Source: Antedon mediterranea (lineage: Eukaryota > Echinodermata > Crinoidea > Comatulida > Antedonidae). Taken from it: DNA of 60,000 bases. Where the stretch lies: the NCBI RefSeq assembly GCF_964355755.1, contig NC_092679.1:11214932-11274931 (forward strand), given 5' to 3'. Made by a program: the position numbers and the translations under genes. This document shows positions 11,225-20,719 of this stretch, piece by piece (position 1 is the stretch's first letter; each line of letters begins with the position of its first letter). Under the pieces are notes generated by a model. That model was not told the origin of the DNA. It made no database searches and worked only from the letters and a program-made list of their open reading frames with translations.

Positions 11225-11764
11225 GGATGTTCTACAAGCATTCTGGCCAACGAGCTAAAGGGTATGTGAGGTGCAAGGAATGCAATAAACCAAGAGTGAT
11301 CTATGCATTAGAACCAAAGAGAACAAGCATTAGGGAGATGATCGATCTGGAATCATGCATGGACCAGTATGATTATATGTGCGGATCTCAACTCATACCA
11401 GCTGCACATCCTCTTTTCAAGAAGAAAATTACATTATATTTTATTTTAATATTTTGAATTAAACAACATAACTTGTACTTATTTAGTTCCTACTGGCAAA
11501 CTTCACTTAATGTCAATATATTCTGTGTGACTATACTTGACCTGTAAAATTTAACAAATTCTCTTTACAGGTGTTTGTGAGAATGGGTGTGACATGTTCA
11601 AATCATGTAGAATTTGCATACTACTCTGTGGTATAGGACCACATGATGTCTGCTGTTTTTGTGGAGAAAGTGATGCAACCCGCCCACAGAACCTACTAGT
11701 TGACTACAAAGTAGTTTTGCCTGTTTGTGCTGCATGTGCTCATCTGTTTTGTACTGTATTGTGA
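11225..11764 (+). pseudogene. C-terminal cysteine-rich (zinc-ribbon-like) exons
   Basis: The exon from 11225 reads GYVRCKECNKPRVIYALE, then DYMCGSQLIPAAHPLF; a second exon from 11571 reads VFVRMGVTCSNHVEFAYY and, after a one-base shift near 11628, DVCCFCGE, VLPVCAACAHLF and a stop at 11762-11764. Paired cysteines (CKEC, CG, CCFC, CAAC) suggest zinc binding. The pattern matches a C-terminal domain I know from uncharacterised marine-invertebrate proteins. No usable GT donor follows the 11225 exon, and at least three frame breaks occur over 10.6-11.8 kb, so this copy is probably dead. Confidence 0.5.
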
Positions 11765-11766
11765 AA

Positions 11767-11772
11767 AATAAA
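11767..11772 (+). terminator. Polyadenylation signal AATAAA
   Basis: AATAAA lies three bases after the stop codon of the cysteine-rich gene, on the same strand. Confidence 0.5.
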
Positions 11773-12564
11773 TACTTTAATACATTCTAAAAATGGTGTG
11801 TAGTAGTTTTATTCTGTATCTTGTTACTAAACCTTAAAAATTCGGATAAATACACAGAAAAATAGCGAGATATAAATATCAGTAACATTAAAAAAAAAAA
11901 GAGAAAAAAAGGCAGTCAAGCGTTGTGTTTCCAAACACGAAGATCTTCGTTTTTGGCAGTCAAAGTGTTAACCTTTAAATATAGGCCTAGGTGTGCTAGC
12001 AATAGCAGTGAATACATTTTACATTTATAAATTATATTGCCATTGCTGTCAGAATTTTTGAAAACATGCAGGCTATTAGGTATTAATATTATTTTGATAA
12101 AATTAATAGATGCCAGGCTGGTTGTACTGTTATAATATTGTTAATATTAATTACATATTAGGCCAAATAAAATTTATAACCAGTTTATCGTCCCCACCCG
12201 CGCCTAGTTTTTGCGCCGCATCAATTTTTATTTTATTTTTTATGTTAGAATTATTTGACTGGAATTTATATTTACAAAATGTTTACCTTTCCGTAAATCG
12301 TAATCCAAATACTGTAGGCCTAGATACCGTACGAGTACAGCCCACACATCGTAACTAGGCTCGGGTCAAATAAGGTCAACCTTACTTAGACATGCAGCAG
12401 CCGTTTTGCAGTATGCAACATGTGTGACTAATTAGTATGACATCCGTACATCCGGAACAGCGAGGCCCGACCGACTTGACATTGCGCAGTTTTGTTTCCG
12501 CGGTATACAGAGAATCTTTATTATTCGTTGATTTTTTACTTACTCGTTGTTGAACTACGATAAA
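11773..12564. other. Intergenic, no gene seen
   Basis: AT-rich DNA with two TAGGCCTA octamers (about 11986 and 12315) and no frame or repeat I can name. Confidence 0.4.
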
Positions 12565-12774
12565 ATGGGGGTATTTGTTTGTGTTTTGATTCGCAAGAGG
12601 AATAAAGATATAAAGCCATGGTTTGCAAGGACAGTAATTGATAGCAGTACTACCTTTCGTCAGATATTTATTGACTTTGCAAGTGGTGAATTTGACGGCG
12701 GAGTGGCGGGTGATCTTGCAGAATTCAAGAAAGATCATATGAGTATTCGGCCGAGTTGGCCACCTACCACGGCG
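12565..12774 (+). CDS. First exon of uncharacterised HYNEN-family gene
   Basis: An ATG opens 70 codons beginning MGVFVCVLIRKRNKDIKP and ending SIRPSWPPTTA at the donor GCG|GTAGGC in phase 0. It is the most likely first exon of the gene continuing at 12.85-14.07 kb. The start is chosen because it is the first ATG of an open frame with coding character. Function unknown. Confidence 0.4.
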
Positions 12775-12847
12775 GTAGGCCCTACCCTTCACACATATAC
12801 AACGTACGTAGGCCTAGACTACACTGTGTAAATACACTACTACTATT

Positions 12848-13055
12848 ACTGGCATAAAATCTGGTGTGTTGCGAGAAGTGTATAGGGATTTAACAGGTGA
12901 CAGCCCCAAGGCAGACAGTTTATCAGAAAAAGAAGTAGATGATCGTGTAAAGCAGATGTTTGATGAGGAGGACCCAGAGTTGGAATGGGATCGGAGATTT
13001 CTAAATAAGAAGCCACTTCAGTACACAAAATTCATGGAAAAATCTAAACATTACA
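12848..13055 (+). CDS. Internal exon of HYNEN-family gene
   Basis: A clear open frame reads SGVLREVYRDLTGDSPKA, then ELEWDRRFLNKKPLQYTK and KSKHYI. The W-D-x-R-F-x-N pattern is one I associate with the N-terminal half of an uncharacterised, transposon-associated invertebrate family whose C-terminus is found at 13.5-14.07 kb here. Exon ends are not clear; no good acceptor in the expected phase is visible just upstream. Confidence 0.45.
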
Positions 13056-13149
13056 TCAAGTCTACAGTCTGGTCAACCACTTTGCCTCTAAGATGTACCA
13101 TTTTGGGTATGCTGGTATAAAGAGCAGGTGTGTAGATCTAATAATAAAC

Positions 13150-13372
13150 AATAGCTCCTCACCAGACTGAGTTTAATGTCCATTAAACCTGCTCATGTAA
13201 GAACATCTTCATTACTAATAAAGTAATCCCACTTGATGTTCATTATCATTCGCAAATGACTCTGTTGAATTATCCATAGTTTGCGGATCTGATGGCCGCA
13301 CAATGTCCACGCTTTACTATCAAACAATGGAATCAGACACTGCTTGTACACCTTTACATTTGCTCAAAATAA
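13150..13372 (-). mobile_element. RTE-type LINE fragment (C-terminal RT region)
   Basis: Read on the minus strand, one frame gives LFDSKAWTLCGHQIRKLW, then IMNIKWDYFISNEDVLT. This is the segment after the catalytic domain in RTE-like reverse transcriptases (LLYG.E.WT......KL..FH.R.LR.ILGIKW.D...N...L). It lies in an intron of the plus-strand gene and is too short to be functional. Confidence 0.6.
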
Positions 13373-13523
13373 TACACAACCAGAGCAGATATTCAAGAAG
13401 CTATGAAAATGATATTATATAGGAAGTGGAATGCTCTGAGGTTTAGATGCATTGTAATTGGGTGGGTTTAGAATTTAACTTAAATATAGGTCCAGATTTT
13501 ATTATTAATTTATTTTTATTTAG

Positions 13524-13651
13524 GCTTATTTTGGCAGTTATGCATTATAATGAAAACTCTGAGCCACCACTAAAGACGGTAAACTGCGGTATGCCCAAGG
13601 CTAAGCAAGGAGCGCATACTGTTAAGAAAGTGATGCAAGAATGCACATTTG
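13524..13651 (+). CDS. Exon of HYNEN-family gene with signature motif
   Basis: After a TTTAG acceptor the frame reads ILAVMHYNENSEPPLKTV, then MPKAKQGAHTVKKVMQ and ECTFG before the donor GTAAGA in phase 1. The H-Y-N-E-N stretch followed by a lysine/glycine-rich strand is a signature I recall from a large uncharacterised family in invertebrate genomes. No catalytic role can be assigned from sequence. Confidence 0.5.
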
Positions 13652-13847
13652 GTAAGAATTTTAAAATAAAGCGTGTGCACAAGCCAACTGTAATAATTTG
13701 TAAGTTACATGACAGATTGCACTATATTCTCTATTGACTTGAACAATAATTGAACCATTTGAAAAGTCAAATTATACATTATAGGTAAATCTTATTGCAC
13801 TTTTACAAATGATTTTGTTCTTACGGTACAGTATTATTATTTTTCAG

Positions 13848-14066
13848 GGTACCGTAAAACCTCGAAAAGAAGCCCATGGGCTTCTTTTCGAGGTTTTACG
13901 GTATGTGGATAACCTCATGTTGGAGGTAATGTGCATTGTTGAAGAGACAGCAGAAGATGTTGATGTTGTTGACGCGCCACCCCAACTCTGTTCAGGATTT
14001 GAACGCCCCGATAAAGAGACTGCCATTGCCAACCACTTCACAAGATTTCCAAATGTGAACAACTAA
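13848..14066 (+). CDS. Last exon of HYNEN-family gene, disrupted by a palindrome
   Basis: Downstream of the acceptor TTTTTCAG the expected reading is YVDNLMLEVMCIVEE, then FERPDKETAIANHFTRF and a TAA at 14064-14066. E-R-P-x-K and the terminal S/T-R-F are family-like. The phase-1 donor upstream would join in frame if the 52-base palindromic insertion at the exon start were absent; with it present the frame is shifted. An AATAAA follows at about 14085. Confidence 0.5.
   Translation, partial: GTVKPRKEAHGLLFEVLRYVDNLMLEVMCIVEETAEDVDVVDAPPQLCSGFERPDKETAIANHFTRFPNVNN
13850..13903. repeat. Perfect 54-bp palindrome at a splice acceptor
   Basis: Positions 13850-13876 are the exact reverse complement of 13877-13903, with no loop, centred on CCCATGGG. 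The outermost bases are TA on both sides, so it may be a 50-bp TIR-only element with TA target duplication, inserted a few bases inside an exon. Confidence 0.9.
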
Positions 14067-14343
14067 GGCTAAATTATGCAGTAAATAAATCAGCAGCCAG
14101 AAAGTCCACTGATCAACTGCAAATAAGTATAATACATACTCCAAGAAATGAGATACATTCCAAAAATATTTACTTGTGTGCATAATTTTTGAATAAATTG
14201 TGTCAGAAAAATGTATATTTTATTTCTATTTGATCATTTTATTTCTATCAGATACAGTGTACAATACTTTCCTTTATGAAGTACAGTAAATAATTGTATG
14301 TGGTTAATTGTAATCTCAATATAAGTTGGTGCTAAATGTTTAC

Positions 14344-14721
14344 TCAATCCAAAAATCCAGCAAACTGGAAATCATCTTCCATAGCTGGTGGTGGGAAGTG
14401 GGCTCTTATGCAGGATACTGCACATGATGGTAAGACTACCCTTAAGTTTCGGCCCAAAAACCCCCCAACACCATCTGGCGAGTTGCCGGTAGGCAATATG
14501 TCTTCAACAGGTGCATCGTACTGTTGGCGGTAATGCAGCCATGCAATTTCCAACACATGCAAATTCAAACAGGTAGCAGTGAATCCAGGATGTTCAGTGA
14601 TGCATGTGTAGGCTTCTCCACTGTCTGACCTTCCTCCAGCCTATGATTAATAGGGCCTACTTCCTGGCAACATCGACATTCGCGATACGTGGGTAGCATC
14701 TGGCAATGGCCACAATCACAC
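14344..14721 (-). CDS. P2X7-like cysteine-rich domain, C-terminal exon
   Basis: On the minus strand, after acceptor ATAATACAG, the frame reads CDCGHCQMLPTYRECRCC, then ILDSL, then (next frames) LHVLEIAWLHYRQQY and VVLPSCAVSCIRAHFP, ending with a stop at 14344. The CxCGxC...ECxCC cluster followed by a basic Y-R-Q stretch and P-S-C.V..IR..FP is the pattern of the intracellular zinc-binding domain of P2X7 receptors, found in invertebrates as stand-alone cytosolic proteins without the ion channel. One or two one-base shifts separate the blocks. Function of the stand-alone version is unknown. Confidence 0.65.
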
Positions 14722-15189
14722 CTGTATTATAAAAACAAAAATATTTTGTAATAATATTGTAGCGCTCTGAGATTTCATAATTTATAGGGCGCTATATTAA
14801 ATATTTTTAAAATAAATCTGCATCTTGGCTATCTATCTAGCCTAGGCTAGGCCTATTCCAAAGTGCAAATTTGTTAAATAAAATGGTCAGTCTAATACCG
14901 TAATGTACATGTTTGCTTTCTACGATTCAATTCAATCTTTATTTCGTTAAAAAAATTCAATCTGGGCCCTAGGCTTATAGGCCTAGACGATAGCCGACCG
15001 TCGCCGGTGAGAGGGCTAGGCCTAGGCCTAGCCGCATGAATTGGAGTAGGCCTAACTAAGCCACAATACACACTGGCATGACGGAAAAATATTGTAGTTA
15101 TCTGCTAGGGAATTGTTAATTATACAATAAAGTTATACTTTAATTTTTAATAGAAGAGATAGTACAACTAACCAATTTAATAACTCGGT
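14722..15189 (-). other. Intron of P2X7-like gene, rich in TAGGCCTA
   Basis: Non-coding. It contains several TAGGCCTA octamers (about 14856, 14980, 15018, 15047) and a short inverted pair AGCGCTCTGAGA / GGGCGCTATA at 14762-14795 of a kind common in invertebrate repeats. Confidence 0.5.
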
Positions 15190-15447
15190 TCAGAGTTGAA
15201 TATTCTCTGCTTGTTGTAATGGTGGTAGGTGACGGTCACAGTCGCCATCTTCTGATGATGAAGAATCGTCAGAACTACAATCGGGCTCGTACATGTACGG
15301 CCGAATTTCATCGGCATTCCATTCAATATTTCGATTGAAAATAGTTTCTCCTTCATTCTCCTCGGTTTCGCATTCCACTACAAATGTTTCTTCTTCTAAT
15401 TCTTCTGACGAAGAACTGTCAAAATCATAAACGATACGTGTTGACAT
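15190..15447 (-). CDS. P2X7-like gene, acidic first exon
   Basis: A minus-strand ATG at 15447 opens MSTRIVYDFDSSSSEE and continues through WNADEIRPYMYEP and a serine/aspartate run. The I-R-P-Y-x-x-E-P motif followed by acidic residues is usual just before the cysteine cluster of stand-alone P2X7-like proteins, which lies 470 bp downstream on the same strand. The exact donor was not found. The AUG is used as start because the frame closes just upstream. Confidence 0.55.
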   Translation of the reverse strand: MSTRIVYDFDSSSSEELEEETFVVECETEENEGETIFNRNIEWNADEIRPYMYEPDCSSDDSSSSEDGDCDRHLPPLQQAENIQL

Positions 15448-16231
15448 CCTAGAGCTAGTACTGATTGCATTTCCTGTTGACGCCTCACGCTTGGCTTTCT
15501 GCTTGATTGTCGCAGTTCTCCTCTCTACGTCACGACAATTTGCCTAGCTTCGGGAATGCTTCGTGGCGAATTCATAGTACAGCGTTTTATACCAAAATAT
15601 TACTAAATTAAAGTTAATTTGGGTTTATCATGAACCTATGACTGTTAATTATGTATTGTGCCTCATATGTTTGGTTTGGTCAATACCATGTTCGTTTATC
15701 TTTAATAAGGCTGATTTCCACTGTAAAAAAAAAAATTCTTTAAATGCCACCTTAATGCTTTATTAGCAATACATACCAAAGATTTAAAGTAATAAAAATT
15801 ATATTTTGTAAATTAAACCAAATTATATTTTTAAAATAATTAAGTTACTGGCTTATGATTTTATGCTAATATACAGTGGAAATACTAATAGCTTTTATTG
15901 TTGTTGTTTATACTGTATTCACTTTTGTAAACTTTTTCCATACCTCGATTAGCAACATTTTGGAAAAAGTATTGTATTGTCTGAAAAAGCTTGCCAACTC
16001 CGATGATTCCTGTTATTTCAATTTGTATATTTTTTTTTAAAGTTATGAGTCATTTTATAAATGGACTTAGGTGTAAAGTACACAAACATGGTGCTTCATG
16101 TAGCGTAGATTGTCTATTAGAAATTTTTTATTGGGGAATTTTTCCATATGCAAATGTCAATGTTTTTTAACATCCACTTTTAATACGATTGTTTCATGTA
16201 TGTCAAGTAAGGAATATAATGATGTCATCAT
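15448..16231. other. Intergenic, no gene seen
   Basis: AT-rich DNA between the divergent P2X7-like gene (minus) and the USP-like coding region (plus). It presumably holds their promoters; no motif stands out. Confidence 0.35.
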
Positions 16232-17364
16232 GTGATATTCGAGAGTCAGTTTGGGATTTGTTGGTTCATAATATACCAACTGGGTTTGACCCTAAGGGAA
16301 CTTCTAATGCAAGCATTTGAATGTCTATATAATACTTCTGCAGGTATTAAATTTGTAGCTAAATTGGAGAGTAAGCAAAAGTGTGATTCATGTCATTCAA
16401 TAGAGGACATTAAATCTGTGACCAAAGCCATCTTTAATTATTCCCAAAGTGTGAACAAGATGTTCTCTTATAATTTTAATACATCTGTAGAAGCACTTGT
16501 CAAGCAATCATTACAGTATTCATTAAGGAATAATCATGAATTTTATTGCAGTCAATGAGGAGATTTAAGGGCAGTCAAAGGTCAGTGTGACATGCCAAAT
16601 TTTCTGATATTAAATATTGGGCTTGTAGATTTCCAAAATTGTCAAAAACCTCCAATTGTTATCCCTGAAATTGCTAATATATACACGGTAGCCAGTTTAT
16701 GTTAACATCTGCTATTCAAATGGAGCCAAGTCATTTTGTGGCAATATGCAGGAAAGATTCAGAATACTGTGTGATTAATGATATGGCAAAAAATGTTCAG
16801 TCATATCCTACATTTGCTGCGGCCGTTCAAAGAAACCCTACAATTGAAAGTAAGGCAGAACCACTAGCTAGTGGGAACGATGTAGGAACCAGAAGAGGTA
16901 TTCATATAGTCATCTATGCAAAAGTTGTAACAGAAAGGACTGCCTCGTTAACAATATCACATCGCCATAAAATTGTCACAGACCTTGTTATCCCTAGTAG
17001 TACAGATAACCCCGATGTTGAAATGAGACAGAGCAGTTCTAACCATTTTAGTTCACCTGATATGCATAAAGAGGTTAGGGCAGATAAAAACATCACTACT
17101 AATACCAAGCCAGTCACAACTAGTACTCCTACTTATCGTAATAATAGTAAAGGTTTTCATGTCATCCCACCTTTGAATAGTACGCCTGTACGAAAATGCT
17201 TTCCGAAAATCAGGCCCATTATCCCTATGGAAAATAGTCATACCTCAGAATCCCTTTCCTTTCAAGACAAAGAAAATGTAAATCCAATAACAGACACACC
17301 TAAGATATTGCAAAAAAACAAAAAAAAGGAGTACATTGAGAGACCTTCAATCACACGAAAATGA
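16232..17364 (+). pseudogene. USP-like (peptidase C19) domain and linker, start of a decayed multi-domain coding region
   Basis: Pieces in changing frames show the second half of a ubiquitin-specific protease fold: KCDSCHSIED and LRNNHEFYCSQ (16380-16555), PNFLILNIGLVDFQNC (about 16590-16640), then SAIQMEPSHFVAICRKDS with YCVINDM (16705-16790), which is the His-box and following Asn/Asp region. The catalytic cysteine would lie before 16232 and is not seen. Breaks occur near 16560 and 16700. A polar linker (16900-17360) leads into the next block. USPs remove ubiquitin; here the domain is part of a mobile-element-like array, and the assignment rests on spacing and motifs only. Confidence 0.45.
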
Positions 17365-18274
17365 GTTTGCTAAAAGAAAGTGTACCTTCCAAGAAAAAAC
17401 AGTTGGTGTTGGAATTCAAATTACGCCAAAACATTTTAATGATATCAATGTTATAAATATATGTGCCCATAGTATCTTGTATATCGCATATGAAGACAAC
17501 CTTTTTTATGACACCCAAGAAATATTTAAATTGTTAGGCCAGTACGGAGAAATATTTAGACGGGGATATGTAAAGTTCGATCAAATTCTTAAAAATAATA
17601 AAGTTGACCCAAGCAACTCATTTTTGACTTTAGGAAGAAATAGAAAATGGATAAAAAAGAAAGCTTTATTAGTGATTCTATCCAATGGGTCCTTTAAAAA
17701 CCAACATCTGATCAATTTTGTTAAGAGTGAAATTGACAGAAACAATGCTGAGAAATCCCCTAATCTAAAGGTAAGTAGTACAGATGATGATGCAGATAAA
17801 GATACTGTACGATTCAAAACAGATGAAATATTTGCAGCCATGGGCATTAAAAAACACATACAAAAAGAAGGGTTTAAGTCTATTGACAGATGCCTTATTA
17901 GTCAGGGGTTTGTCCCTAATGAATGTTTCATTTTACGGGGTCGCAAAAGAATGTACATAACTCTTGATGCAGTGCACTACCTGGCTTCATTTCTACCACG
18001 CCAAATGTTACGATGCGACAAAAGAAAATCATTTACAGATTCATTAGTATTAGCACTTACGAAATTTGCCCTTGGAAACAACAGACTGAGTGGTACTCCA
18101 AAACAGAAATCTTTGTCAACCTTACAAGAATTTGTAAAAGACAGATTTACTGACAAGCAAGAATTCATAGATGCTTTAGCCACCATGATCAGCAGTACCT
18201 CTAGGAACACAGATGACAATATGAAACTGTCCGAAGAAGATATTACTTCAATGCTGTATAGTGCCAGGTTCTAA
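17336..18274 (+). CDS. Protein with two tandem copies of a helix-rich domain
   Basis: The longest intact frame of this region (312 codons, no ATG needed). Residues about 55-115 (DTQEIFKLLGQYGEIF ... LTLGRNRKWIKKKAL) and 160-225 (KTDEIFAAMGIKKHIQ ... FILRGRKRMYITLDAVHYL) follow the same plan: E-I-F, a leucine-glycine turn, a short helix, P-x-x-x-F, G-R-x-R, then an alanine helix. This recalls the BRO-N/antirepressor type of DNA-binding unit, but that is an inference. It overlaps the preceding frame after an A-rich tract (17307-17325), so the two were probably one protein. Confidence 0.45.
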   Translation: MRDLQSHENEFAKRKCTFQEKTVGVGIQITPKHFNDINVINICAHSILYIAYEDNLFYDTQEIFKLLGQYGEIFRRGYVKFDQILKNNKVDPSNSFLTLGRNRKWIKKKALLVILSNGSFKNQHLINFVKSEIDRNNAEKSPNLKVSSTDDDADKDTVRFKTDEIFAAMGIKKHIQKEGFKSIDRCLISQGFVPNECFILRGRKRMYITLDAVHYLASFLPRQMLRCDKRKSFTDSLVLALTKFALGNNRLSGTPKQKSLSTLQEFVKDRFTDKQEFIDALATMISSTSRNTDDNMKLSEEDITSMLYSARF

Positions 18275-18800
18275 ATCGAAGCGAGGAGCAAAAATAGTTA
18301 ATAAGAGTGTAACTAATGTATACAAGTTAATTAATCCAATAAAGGCAGAAGATATTATCAATAGTAGAGAAAATTATGTGGCGTTCGATTGATAAATCGA
18401 ATGAGAAAGTTAGTGCCTGATGTTTTACCATCAAGACTCAATGAATCTAAAGTTACAGCAAGACTAAATGAAGAAATGAAAGCAGTGTTATGTCCGCGTA
18501 GGATATCTACCGGATGGTACGTCGATCCTATACGTTTAGTAAAAGTATTGCTATTTAGATATCCATTCTTGGAAAGATATACATTTAAAGATTCAAGGAG
18601 GGTGGTCGCAACATAACTTATTTAGGGATTTCGTTTGTTAACCACAAATTTAAATTAGACGGCCACTCTTATCAAAATCCAAAGGAGGTTTACCCTGTAG
18701 CCCTATTCTATGAGAGCGATTCTAGGGACAACTTGGAAGAAAACATGAAGTATCATTTTATGGAAAGGCTGGTAACAACTGCCCCAAAAAAACGCTACGT
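18275..18800 (+). pseudogene. Middle part of the same decayed coding region
   Basis: Three frames used in turn give PGSKSKRGAKIVNKSVTN, then RISTGWYVDPIRLVKVLL and, after a shift, TYLGISFVNHKFKLDG with EVYPVALFYESDSRDNLE. The last part has a motif (vyPvalfyE.D.R.NLE) I associate with a large uncharacterised protein of cnidarian and echinoderm genomes. Breaks at about 18380, 18615 and 18790. Confidence 0.4.
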
Positions 18801-19530
18801 TTTATTTAGGTGGTGATGAGATGTTTCTCCAAAGTGTTTTGGATGACTCCTCAACCTTAGGTCCCACAACTGAAAGAGGGTGGAACATATACCATGAATG
18901 TGGAAAAGATGCCAAAAAAAGCTAGTTGCTGAAAATGGTTTGAGGACAAATTTGAAAGTGCCTATGGACCGTGTACACCCTGTGTCATTACTTCCATCAA
19001 TTAAGTTAGATCAAATATTGCCTTGCATCCTTCCATGGAGTACCTTCACTGGATATCTAGAGCTACTGAAAAGTTGCCAACTTTAGAAGTAGAAAAAATA
19101 TTTTCACTATCAAACAAGTTTTCAGAAGTTAATGTCAACACCAACACTGATGACCTGGTCAAGAATTTAGAGACAAACATCAATTTGAGAGGAATTAGAC
19201 ATGGGAATTTTAGAATTGTAATTGACAAAAGCGGAAAACCAGAGCAAATATCCTTAAATAAGGATGATGCAATAACAATTGTTAGCCCCGCCCCTCTTGA
19301 AAAGGAGAAAGATTATCCCCATGTGCTTACTAATGTTGTTCCCTGTGTCAAAATGGTTAACCCTCTGCCTGATAATGTGAAAGAGTTTTTGAATTTGAAT
19401 GAAGATTTAACCGAGTTTTCATGTGTATCTATGGTATGGGAAAGTTTGTACTCAATGTTTGAGATTTTGCAGAAAGAACCCCAGCACATCATTAAAGAGG
19501 GATGTATGTCAGGATTTACCAATTGATGTG
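18801..19530 (+). pseudogene. Continuation of decayed coding region
   Basis: Pieces read LGGDEMFLQSVLDDSSTL, KKLVAENGLRTNLKVPMD, HPVSLLPSIKLDQILPCI and then, in the next frame, HPSMEYLHWISRATEKLP, followed by a long open stretch to 19524. A histidine-rich P-C-I-L-H-P-S turn and R-x-T-E-K-L fit the same large family. At least two frameshifts are present (near 18905 and 19035). Confidence 0.4.
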
Positions 19531-19555
19531 CCTTCGTCGGTTTTCTACTGAGGGG

Positions 19556-19648
19556 GGGTGAACATAGTCACTATGATCGAAACTGCTTTTACTACCACCA
19601 TACAACGCGAAATGGTGGTAAAAACAGTTTCGATCCAAACTATGCTCA
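19556..19648. repeat. 90-nt imperfect hairpin
   Basis: ATCGAAACTGCTTTTAC with ACCACCAT on the left (19574-19602) faces ATGGTGGTAAAAACAG and TTTCGATC on the right (19611-19637), with CATAGT/ACTATG outside. It sits just after a G7 run (19552-19558), between two parts of the decayed coding region. It looks like a solo TIR pair. Confidence 0.7.
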
Positions 19649-20132
19649 ATTCAACACACTTTGGAGAAGGCTTTCCTATGAAATTCAAAATAGTGAATGC
19701 GTTAACGCAAAAGAATTGTTTAAGGAATATGTTACAAGAAATGTAGCTGCTTCGAAGATACAACGCTGCTTTCGCACGTATTTAGTGAAGAGAGATCTAC
19801 ATAACTCTGGATTTATCCAAAACCCTAAGACAGAGGAAGAAAAATTAAATAACTTAAAGTGTCTGTCAACCTTAATACCAAAAGAAGAGTCCACTATCAA
19901 AAAAACAAAGTTGTTTTTCGGAAAAAACGTTCATAATAACCGGGAATGCTCCAAAACAGAACGGAAATAAAATGACTCAAACAGTCTCAGAATTATTAGC
20001 AAATAATGGAGGTAAAGTTAAAAAAAAAATTCAACCAAAACATTTGTTGTACTAACCAATTTGCCGAAAAATCATAACGCTAAAGTTCCAAATATTGTAA
20101 AACAAGCTATACGGAAACATTGTCATGTAGTG
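19649..20132 (+). pseudogene. IQ-motif segment of the decayed coding region
   Basis: The frame reads QFNTLWRRLSYEIQNSE, then VAASKIQRCFRTYLVKRD, a good IQ calmodulin-binding motif (IQxxxRxxxxxK/R), followed by a lysine-rich segment. A run of A residues near 20030 changes frame to FVVLTNLPKNHNAKVP, which ends abruptly at the hAT insertion (20133). The reading resumes at 31325. Confidence 0.4.
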
Positions 20133-20645
20133 CAGGGTTCTCACCACGCCAGTCGGCCCGTCCGGCACTCAGAATTTCCGACCGGCACAAACAGGCTCCC
20201 GACCGGCACAAATTATTAGATCTAAGACCTAGCCTAGGCCTAGACAAAATACCTTGTCCTTAACCTTAAAAAAGCCAAATCTGTGCTATTATCTAACATA
20301 ACAAAACAATAGCCTTTCAGTTCACCCCTTTGTCTTGCAAACAAATAAAACGTCGATCAATACAATACAAAGCCGTCGATAACCAACAACGCCCAACGAA
20401 TCTTGTTAGGGTGGTGTTTATGGCTTTATGGATCGGGCACACCACGTACATAGTGGCTTGATGCAAATACAGTACTGGCAAATGGCCAAAAATCTACACA
20501 GTACACGTGCGTGAAGTGTTTGTGTCGACCGATCTCTTGATGAATGCGAAATTAAATAATTAGAAAATAAATAATAAAATTATGCTATATTTATATCATC
20601 TCATTGCATGCACATTAGTTATTATTAGTATATTATTAAAGTTGT

Positions 20646-20719
20646 TTCCAGTTAGTTACTGCAGGCACTCTACATTTATTCACAGTTAGTTACTGCCGGC
20701 ACTCTACATTTATTCTCTT
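20646..20719 (+). repeat. Minisatellite, left part (about 2 copies)
   Basis: Two copies of a unit of about 33 bp, AGTTAGTTACTGCCGGCAC followed by TCTACATTTATTC. The array is interrupted by the LINE and resumes at 28265. Confidence 0.8.

Noticed and set aside
12382-12792. Minus-strand open frame of 136 codons
   Set aside because: No family-like pattern; it overlaps the more convincing plus-strand first exon of the HYNEN-family gene.
13850-13903. MicroRNA precursor
   Set aside because: A loopless perfect palindrome with TA on both sides fits a TIR-only element better than a pre-miRNA, which needs a loop and mismatches.
17300-17365. Programmed -1 frameshift
   Set aside because: The downstream frame is +1 (or -2), and neighbouring coding pieces also have random shifts, so an indel is likelier.
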